Made by a program: the position numbers and the translations under genes. DNA of 64,000 bases from LC029 sp036676475 (GTDB taxonomy: Bacteria; Bacillota; Bacilli; Aneurinibacillales; RAOX-1). The notes beneath the pieces are model-generated. The model saw only the letters and a program-made list of their open reading frames with translations, was not told the origin of the DNA and made no database searches. Position 1 is the first letter of the stretch, and each line of letters begins with the position of its first letter. Of this stretch, positions 58,695 through 64,000 are shown one piece after another. The stretch spans positions 15,941-79,940 of the forward strand of contig JAKFCU010000103.1 of NCBI GenBank assembly GCA_036676475.1, in the 5' to 3' direction.

Positions 58695-59885
58695 ATGAGT
58701 AAAAAAATAGTTATCTTAGGTGCTGGATATGGTGGATTAATGACAGCGGTCAACCTTCAAAAGTTATTAAGTTATAATGAGGCCCAAGTCACTTTAGTGA
58801 ACAAGCATGATTATCATTATTTAACAACTTGGCTACATGAGCCTGCCGCAGGAACCCGCCATCATGATACTTGCCGGATAGAGATTGATACCGTTATTGA
58901 CAAAAATAAGGTAAATTTCGTTAAAGGTACAGTAGAAACCATAAAGCGTGAAGAAAAGAAAGTCGCCTTAGAGGACGGAACAATACTTGACTATGACTAT
59001 CTCGTTGTTGGATTAGGTAGCGAACCAGAAACGTTTGGTATTCAAGGGTTAAAGGAGCATGCTTTCAGTATCCGAAGCATCAATAGCGTTCGAATGATTA
59101 AAGAACATATTGAGTACATGTTCTCTAAGTTCCGCAATGAACCTGAACGTACAGATTATCTTACGTTTATTGTAGGCGGAGCTGGATTTACAGGTATTGA
59201 ATTTGTTGGAGAATTGGGTGACCGCATTCCTGAATTATGCAAGGAGTTTGATGTATCCCCTTCCTTGGTTAAAATTTATAATATTGAAGCTGCACCAACC
59301 GCATTACCTGGTTTTGATCCGGAACTTGTGGACTATGCAACGAAGGTATTGAGTGAAAAGGGTGTTACCTTTAAAATTAATACCCCTATTAAGGAATGCT
59401 ATCCAGGTGGAGTTACACTTGCAGATGGAGAAGTAATCAAAGCGGGAACCGTCGTTTGGACTGGTGGAGTTCGCGGAAACTCTATTATTGAAAAATCAGG
59501 CTTTGAAGTTATGCGTGGACGTGTGAAGGTAGATGAATACCTACGGGCACCTGGTCATGAGGATGCTTTCATTGTAGGAGATGGCGCTCTTATTTTTAAC
59601 GAGGAAAATGGACGTCCATATCCTCCAACGGCACAGATTGCTATTCAAGAAGGGGAAAACTTGGCCAAAAATTTAGTGAGTATCCTTCGTGGGGGAGAAT
59701 TGACGAAATTTGTTCCCAATCTGAAAGGAGCCGTAGCCTCTCTCGGACGTGGAGAAGCAATTGGGTTAGTTGGAAACAAGAAGATTTTCGGAAGCACAGC
59801 TTCTTTAATGAAAAAAGTGATTGATCATCGTTATCTTTTCATGCTTGGTGGATTAGGCCTGTTGATGAAAAAATCAAAGTTTTAG
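58695..59885 (+). CDS. Type II NADH:quinone oxidoreductase (YumB-like)
   Basis: A 396-residue peripheral membrane flavoprotein that oxidises NADH and reduces menaquinone without proton pumping. FAD site VILGAGYGGLMTAVNLQK, second nucleotide site FIVGGAGFTGIEFVGELGDR, and AFIVGDGALIFNEENGRPYP are typical. The C-terminal SLMKKVIDHRYLFMLGG, with GLLMKKSKF, is the membrane-binding amphipathic end. The ribosome site (GGATGTGATA) is weak. It is probably cotranscribed with the small gene 10 bp downstream. Confidence 0.94.
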   Translation: MSKKIVILGAGYGGLMTAVNLQKLLSYNEAQVTLVNKHDYHYLTTWLHEPAAGTRHHDTCRIEIDTVIDKNKVNFVKGTVETIKREEKKVALEDGTILDYDYLVVGLGSEPETFGIQGLKEHAFSIRSINSVRMIKEHIEYMFSKFRNEPERTDYLTFIVGGAGFTGIEFVGELGDRIPELCKEFDVSPSLVKIYNIEAAPTALPGFDPELVDYATKVLSEKGVTFKINTPIKECYPGGVTLADGEVIKAGTVVWTGGVRGNSIIEKSGFEVMRGRVKVDEYLRAPGHEDAFIVGDGALIFNEENGRPYPPTAQIAIQEGENLAKNLVSILRGGELTKFVPNLKGAVASLGRGEAIGLVGNKKIFGSTASLMKKVIDHRYLFMLGGLGLLMKKSKF

Positions 59886-59895
59886 GTGAACTGAG

Positions 59896-60144
59896 ATGAG
59901 ACATGCAAGTGTACAGGTGAGAGCAAAGTTGACCAAAGAAGAATTGGATAGATACGAAAATTTATTTGAAGTTGGTAAATTTTTGGAAAGTCAAAATCGA
60001 TATGATCTGGCTCATCATGTCCAAAGGGAAATGGAACACTTAATATCCCCTGCTATTGAACGCCTCAAAGAAGGAAGTAAAGAACGGGATCGTTTAAATC
60101 AAGATTTTTTGGATCAACAATTAATTGAACAAACTCAACCCTAG
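59896..60144 (+). CDS. Small helical protein downstream of ndh
   Basis: An 82-residue charged helical protein from ATG 59896 (AGGTGAACTG upstream). It begins MRHASVQVRAKLTKEELDRY and ends with Gln-rich DFLDQQLIEQTQP; no membrane segment. The 10-bp gap from ndh and the shared terminator point to one transcript. Not recognised. Confidence 0.7.
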   Translation: MRHASVQVRAKLTKEELDRYENLFEVGKFLESQNRYDLAHHVQREMEHLISPAIERLKEGSKERDRLNQDFLDQQLIEQTQP

Positions 60145-60165
60145 ATATCCTCTAGGGTTTTTGTT
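60136..60165 (+). terminator. Terminator of the ndh unit
   Basis: AACCCTAGA and TCTAGGGTT pair around TATCC and are followed by TTTG. The stop codon of the small gene lies in the stem. Confidence 0.8.
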
Positions 60166-60325
60166 ATCTCGGGTATAAAATGATAAAGAATTTGAGATAT
60201 TAAATGAAAATACAGATGATTTTGTTTTTTTATCCTCAGTTCCTCCAATTTTTACAACTTGATTTAATCTAATATTTTGTTAAAATTATCAGAAAATAAC
60301 AAAATGGGAGAGGAGGCTGATCATA

Positions 60326-60466
60326 GTGAATCAACAATGTCCATATTGTACAGGAGTTGGTTACTTTCAATTGGTTACAGGGGGGTCCGAAACTTGTCCA
60401 TCTTGTTCTGGGACAGGAAATAAAGAACAAGATGATGTTCAGGAAGAAGCTTCATCGTACCAATAA
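60326..60466 (+). CDS. yuiA: YuiA zinc-finger peptide
   Basis: A 46-residue peptide from GTG 60326 (GAGAGGAGG upstream). Two CxxCxGxG-like motifs, QCPYCTGVGYF and TCPSCSGTGN, separated by LVTGGSE, make one DnaJ-type zinc finger, as in Bacillus YuiA. It has its own terminator. Role unknown; the position before yuiB is conserved. Confidence 0.85.
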   Translation: MNQQCPYCTGVGYFQLVTGGSETCPSCSGTGNKEQDDVQEEASSYQ

Positions 60467-60473
60467 AATAAAA

Positions 60474-60513
60474 TGGACCCAAAAAGGAGTTCTGTTTGAG
60501 CTCCTTTTTGGGT
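60474..60513 (+). terminator. Terminator of yuiA
   Basis: GACCCAAAAAGGAG and CTCCTTTTTGGGT pair around TTCTGTTTGAG. Confidence 0.8.
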
Positions 60514-60560
60514 ATTTATCGGAAATTATACGCATAAGGCAATGCCATTAGCTTTCTTAT
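60513..60560 (-). repeat. Repeat family A, copy 13
   Basis: Plus strand ATTTATCGGAAATTATACGC, ATAAGGCAATGCCATTAGCT, TTCTTA, slightly shortened in the AGTATT part. Confidence 0.82.
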
Positions 60561-60651
60561 ATGATCTTTTCTTCCGAGAGCCTTGGTTTGTTGACCGAAC
60601 CTAGGGAATTGAAGTAAACTTAGGGGTGAAATAGATGGAGGTGTGTATCAA

Positions 60652-60909
60652 GTGAATATTGTACAATTGATTATATCCATACCCCTTTTTCTTTTCCTTG
60701 CTTTTGGGATAGGATTTATCTTAAATATGCTGATTAAAACAACTTGGCTACCTTTAGTGATTTATGTCCTTATTATTACCTATATGTTTATTCGTATGGG
60801 AAGCCTCCTTCCAGTTGATTATATTGTCCTAACATCTGGCCTTGCTGGAGCTGTTCTTAGTGGGGTTACCATTCGTATGCTTCGTTCAAAAGGATATAGA
60901 ATGTTTTAA
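60652..60909 (+). CDS. yuiB: YuiB family membrane protein
   Basis: An 85-residue protein from GTG 60652 (GGAGG nine bases upstream). Three hydrophobic segments: LIISIPLFLFLAFGIGFILN, WLPLVIYVLIITYMFIRM and VDYIVLTSGLAGAVLSGVTI. It matches YuiB in size, profile and position between yuiA and yuiC. Function unknown. Confidence 0.83.
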   Translation: MNIVQLIISIPLFLFLAFGIGFILNMLIKTTWLPLVIYVLIITYMFIRMGSLLPVDYIVLTSGLAGAVLSGVTIRMLRSKGYRMF

Positions 60910-60910
60910 A

Positions 60911-60940
60911 TGAGACACTGAGTTGTCTCTTTTTTTTTAC
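60911..60940 (+). terminator. Terminator of yuiB
   Basis: GAGACA and TGTCTC pair around CTGAGT and are followed by eight or more T. Confidence 0.75.
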
Positions 60941-60943
60941 CTT

Positions 60944-60987
60944 GCAGAAAGTATTATACGCATAAGGCTACGCCATTAGCTTTCTTA
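60944..60987 (-). repeat. Repeat family A, copy 14
   Basis: Plus strand GCAGAAAGTATTATACGCAT, AAGGCTACGCCATTAGCTTT, CTTA, a near-consensus copy between yuiB and yuiC. Confidence 0.86.
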
Positions 60988-61080
60988 TTGTCCACCTTCT
61001 TGTGCTAGACTCGTATATTTTCCGGCTGAATAGGGGAATATGTGAGTATGGAAAGGAATGTAAAAGAGAAGGTGGTAAAA

Positions 61081-61683
61081 ATGAAAATCGTTCATACAAC
61101 ATATTTTTTAACAACTCTATTATTTTTGGTCATTGCTTCATATTTGCTAACAGAACAGCCAATACCAGACAGACGACAACAGCTTTTTGAACAGAAAAGC
61201 AAACCGATAGAAAATCAAAAACCAGTCGAACAAACGACAAAGGATAAAACGGGAAAGAAAAACGATCTTTTTGCTGATTTGCCTAAAAGGCAAGTGACCG
61301 CTACAGGTTATTATGCTGGTATAGAATCTACAGGCAAGGATAAAAACCATCCCCAATATGGAATTACCTACTCTGGTGCTAAAGTGGTCAGAGGGGATTA
61401 TTCTACGATTGCAGCAGATCTGAATGTATTTCCTTTAGGAACCATCCTTTTTATTCCTGGGTATGGATATGGTGTCGTCGCCGATATTGGATCTGCTATT
61501 AAAGGAAATAAAATCGATTTATACTTTGAAAACATAGAAGAAATATATAGTGAATGGGGTAAGAAAAGCTTGGATGTTTATGTCGTGAAACATGGGGAAG
61601 GATTTGTTACCGACGCTATGATGGAATCATTAAACTCAAAGAAAGTAGTACAAGCCAATGTTCAAGTTAATCAATTAAATTGA
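61081..61683 (+). CDS. yuiC: 3D-domain protein YuiC (exported)
   Basis: A 200-residue protein with an N-terminal membrane or signal segment (YFLTTLLFLVIASYLL), a linker rich in Lys and Gln, and a C-terminal 3D domain from about residue 75: VTATGYYAGIESTG, DLNVFPLGT and the Asp-rich VVADIGSAIKGNKIDLYF. The 3D fold is shared with lytic transglycosylases of the MltA and stationary-phase Sps type, so peptidoglycan cleavage is likely. ATG 61081 follows AGAAGGTGG. Confidence 0.87.
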   Translation: MKIVHTTYFLTTLLFLVIASYLLTEQPIPDRRQQLFEQKSKPIENQKPVEQTTKDKTGKKNDLFADLPKRQVTATGYYAGIESTGKDKNHPQYGITYSGAKVVRGDYSTIAADLNVFPLGTILFIPGYGYGVVADIGSAIKGNKIDLYFENIEEIYSEWGKKSLDVYVVKHGEGFVTDAMMESLNSKKVVQANVQVNQLN

Positions 61684-61733
61684 AAAAAGGTAGAGTTAGG
61701 AAGGATAAGCTTTCCTAACTCTACCTTTTTTTG
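61682..61733. terminator. Bidirectional terminator between yuiC and yuiD
   Basis: AAAAAAGGTAGAGTTAGGAA and TTCCTAACTCTACCTTTTTT form a 20-bp stem around GGATAAGCT. Confidence 0.9.
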
Positions 61734-61775
61734 AGATTTTGCAGTGTAATACTTGGTGGGTCATCTTCTGTGTTA

Positions 61776-62258
61776 TTATTGGTAGTCAAACCAGTACCCT
61801 ATGCCTAAAGCAATCATGATCCCTAGCCACGCACCAATCATCACTTCAATCGGTTTATGGCCTAAGAGCTCCTTCAGTTTTTCCTGCTTATTTTGCTCAT
61901 CCTTTAAGCGAAGGAGCTTTAATTCCTGTCTCATAGTGTGGAAATCATCAAGTAAGATATTTAATAAAGCGGCATGCTCTCCTGCATGCCGACGAACTCC
62001 AGCAGCATCAAACATAGTGATGACAGCAAATATGGTAGCAATAGCAAAATAAGATGAGGCAAATCCTTCTGATATTCCCACAGATGTAGCTAAGCCTGTT
62101 ACAGCGGCTGAATGAGAGCTCGGCATACCTCCTGTACTAAACAATAATCCCCAATTCCAGGTCCGATGAGTGATAAAATGAAGGGGAATTTTAATCGCTT
62201 GAGCAAGTCCGATTCCTGCTAATGAAGCCCATAAAGGATAATTTTGTAATAATGACAT
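61776..62258 (-). CDS. YuiD family membrane protein (DUF212, acid phosphatase/VanZ-like)
   Basis: A 160-residue protein from ATG 62258 (AAAGGAAAAT upstream); the longer frame adds 12 unsupported residues. TGGMPSSHSAAVTGLATSVG and MFDAAGVRRHAGEHAALLN are the PAP2-like phosphatase motifs of DUF212, with membrane segments near both ends (MIGAWLGIMIALGIGYW). A lipid or polyprenyl phosphatase role is possible but unproven. Confidence 0.87.
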   Translation of the reverse strand: MSLLQNYPLWASLAGIGLAQAIKIPLHFITHRTWNWGLLFSTGGMPSSHSAAVTGLATSVGISEGFASSYFAIATIFAVITMFDAAGVRRHAGEHAALLNILLDDFHTMRQELKLLRLKDEQNKQEKLKELLGHKPIEVMIGAWLGIMIALGIGYWFDYQ

Positions 62259-62482
62259 GATATTTTCCTTTCTCTTTCTATCCTTACTAAACATAATAAG
62301 GGATCTTTCAGCATTAATAAAGGATAATAAGAAAGTTAGTCATGAACACTCCCTCACTTACTTCGTTGAAGGGGGTACTCTCGACTATTGTGATAGAAGT
62401 AAGTGTTTCCAAAGTTGAACAAGCTTATCACCTATTGGTAAGATAGGGTAGAATTGCTTGATTATTGTGGAGGTGAAGCCGA

Positions 62483-63982
62483 GTGAAATTGAAAATGACA
62501 ACCCATGAGTACATAAATATAGCAGTGGATTGTTTGGTTGTAGGTATTAAAAAAGGCCTTAAACAGCCAAAAGGAATCCTGCTACAGGTAGATAACTTAC
62601 TGGGGGGACAATTATCGACCTTGCTAGCAGAAGGGGATTTTCAAGGGAAAAAGAAAGAAACCTTACTTCTTTATACATTTGGCAAAATGACTTGTAAACG
62701 AGTTCTGTTTGTTGGGCTTGGGCTGGATCAAACATTTGAATCTATCCGTGAAGTGGCCGCACGGTCGATTCGGATTTGTACTGAAAATAAAGTGACATCG
62801 GTGTCTTTTGCCTTAGAAAGCTTTTTGTGCGATAAACTCGAAGCCGAGGATGCAGCGCACGGGATCGTGGAAGGAGCTTTTCTAGGGGGGTATCGATTTA
62901 AAGGTTATGCTTCGGACATCAAGGATTTCCATCAAGTTGAAGAGATCATTCTTTCCTTCAAACAAGAGGATCAAATCATGGTTGAAAAGGCATGTCAAAC
63001 CGCAGAAGCCTTTGCGATTGGGACAAACCTAGCCAGGGATTTGGTCAATACCCCAGGCAATATGCTCACTCCAACCGGCATTGCCGAAGCCGCTGTTGAA
63101 GTGGCTAAACGGTACGGAATGGAATATGAAGTGTTGGAAAAAGAGGATATGGAAAAGCTGGGTATGGGCGGTATTTTAGGTGTTTCCCAAGGAAGTGCTC
63201 AACCTCCGAAATTGGTTGCCATTAAATATAAGGGCAGACAGGCCTGGGATGAAGTTTTAAGCTTTGTTGGTAAAGGGATCAGCTTCGATACGGGTGGAAT
63301 CAGTCTAAAACCTAGGGAACACATGGAAGAAATGATCGGAGATATGGGCGGAGCGGCTGCGGTTATCGGTGCTTTAGAGGCTATCGGCAGACTAAAGCCT
63401 GCTGTCAATATCTTAGCTATTCTTCCATGTGCTGAAAATATGCCTTCGGGAACTGCATTAAAGCCGGGTGATGTGATTTCTACGATGAGTGGAAAAACGA
63501 TTGAAATTTTAAATACAGATGCTGAGGGTCGATTGATTCTTGCTGATGGTGTGTCCTATGCAAAAAAATTGGGAGCTGATTACATTATCGATCTTGCTAC
63601 GCTGACAGGTGCCGTTTTGGTTGCCTTAGGAACCTGCACAACAGGGGTTATCACGAATGATGAAGAATTTGTAGAAGAGGTGATGGTTTCTGCAGCGGAA
63701 GCTGGTGAACTTGTATGGAGATTGCCTTCTTTTGATCCCTATAAACAGCAAATAAAAAGTAAAGTAGCCGATTTGAAAAATACTGGGGGACGATATGCAG
63801 GCAGCATAACTGCGGGTTTATTTGTCGGTGCATTTGCTGAGGATACTCCTTGGGTACATTTGGATATCGCTGGTACGGCATGGGCAGAAAAGAATGATGA
63901 CTTTTCACCTATGGGCGGAACAGGTGCCATGGTCCGAACGTTAGCTGTTCTAGCCATGGGGAGATCAATTGAAAGCGAATAG
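62483..63982 (+). CDS. pepA: Cytosol leucyl aminopeptidase (PepA, M17; YuiE-like)
   Basis: A 499-residue two-metal aminopeptidase. The catalytic domain has VGKGISFDTGGISLKPREHM, the M17 signature NTDAEGRLILADG, and MGGAAAVIGALEAI. The N-terminal domain (residues 1-170) is the usual macro-like part. It releases N-terminal residues from peptides in the cytoplasm. GTG 62483 follows GGAGGTGAAG. The gene ends 18 bases before the right edge and is intact. Confidence 0.96.
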   Translation: MKLKMTTHEYINIAVDCLVVGIKKGLKQPKGILLQVDNLLGGQLSTLLAEGDFQGKKKETLLLYTFGKMTCKRVLFVGLGLDQTFESIREVAARSIRICTENKVTSVSFALESFLCDKLEAEDAAHGIVEGAFLGGYRFKGYASDIKDFHQVEEIILSFKQEDQIMVEKACQTAEAFAIGTNLARDLVNTPGNMLTPTGIAEAAVEVAKRYGMEYEVLEKEDMEKLGMGGILGVSQGSAQPPKLVAIKYKGRQAWDEVLSFVGKGISFDTGGISLKPREHMEEMIGDMGGAAAVIGALEAIGRLKPAVNILAILPCAENMPSGTALKPGDVISTMSGKTIEILNTDAEGRLILADGVSYAKKLGADYIIDLATLTGAVLVALGTCTTGVITNDEEFVEEVMVSAAEAGELVWRLPSFDPYKQQIKSKVADLKNTGGRYAGSITAGLFVGAFAEDTPWVHLDIAGTAWAEKNDDFSPMGGTGAMVRTLAVLAMGRSIESE

Positions 63983-64000
63983 TTGATAAGGGAATTGTAG

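Overview
The window looks like a chromosomal segment of an endospore-forming, low-to-moderate-GC member of the Bacillales. The evidence is gene order: a suf operon (sufCDSUB) followed by long runs matching the Bacillus subtilis yun/yut/yui neighbourhoods, together with a SigI/RsgI pair, CotF-like and YutH-like spore proteins, YunB, a YhcN/YlaJ-type lipoprotein, a proline T-box and a TPP riboswitch. The exact genus cannot be assigned from sequence alone. No rRNA, tRNA, CRISPR array or intact mobile element was seen.

Layout. 1-3.6 kb: molybdenum cofactor genes (the end of one moeA, a second moeA fused to a periplasmic-binding-protein-like domain, moaA). 3.9-6.9 kb: TPP-riboswitch-controlled thiazole operon (tenI, a deleted thiO relic, thiS, thiG, thiF). 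7-10.9 kb: Nudix hydrolase, 2-Cys peroxiredoxin, ASCH protein, secreted oligoendopeptidase F. 11-13.2 kb: divergent LysR regulator and MFS exporter. 13.2-15.8 kb: PucR-type regulator and alanine dehydrogenase. 16-19.8 kb: yigZ, ispH and small genes among repeats. 20-22 kb: spore coat genes and an unusual P-loop/Asp23 fusion. 22-25.7 kb: proC and proBA, the latter behind a proline T-box. 25.8-31.4 kb: ctaB, a DUF2797 gene, gcvH, sigI-rsgI. 31.4-33.5 kb: an unassigned leader RNA, a 30-residue membrane peptide and pckA. 34-39.2 kb: the suf operon. 39.3-40.9 kb: remains of an integrated element (integrase tail, small acidic genes, a frameshifted FtsK-gamma-like gene). 41.2-64 kb: yunD, yunC, thyA-dfrA, yunB/yunA, lipA, yutD to yutM, yumC, ndh, yuiA to yuiD, pepA.

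Metabolic themes reinforce each other. Fe-S assembly (SufCDSUB, YutI/Nfu, YutM, a Cys-rich SufR-like regulator) serves MoaA, LipA and IspH. LipA lipoylates GcvH. YumB (NDH-2), CtaB and YumC belong to respiration and redox. ThyA/DfrA couple to the one-carbon pool fed by the glycine cleavage system.

The most unusual content is non-coding. Three families of short inverted-repeat elements lie between genes. (A) A hairpin element of about 50 bp occurs at 14 loci, some in tandem, and often starts at or next to a gene's stop codon. (B) Two clusters of 21-bp palindromes are spaced by whole helical turns and are homologous in inverted orientation. (C) A fold-back element of about 127 bp is present as two full copies, one half copy and one internally deleted copy. 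Decayed genes (thiO, an integrase, a GlnQ-type ATPase, an FtsK-gamma-like gene, a coiled-coil protein) show that the chromosome is eroding genes at several points.
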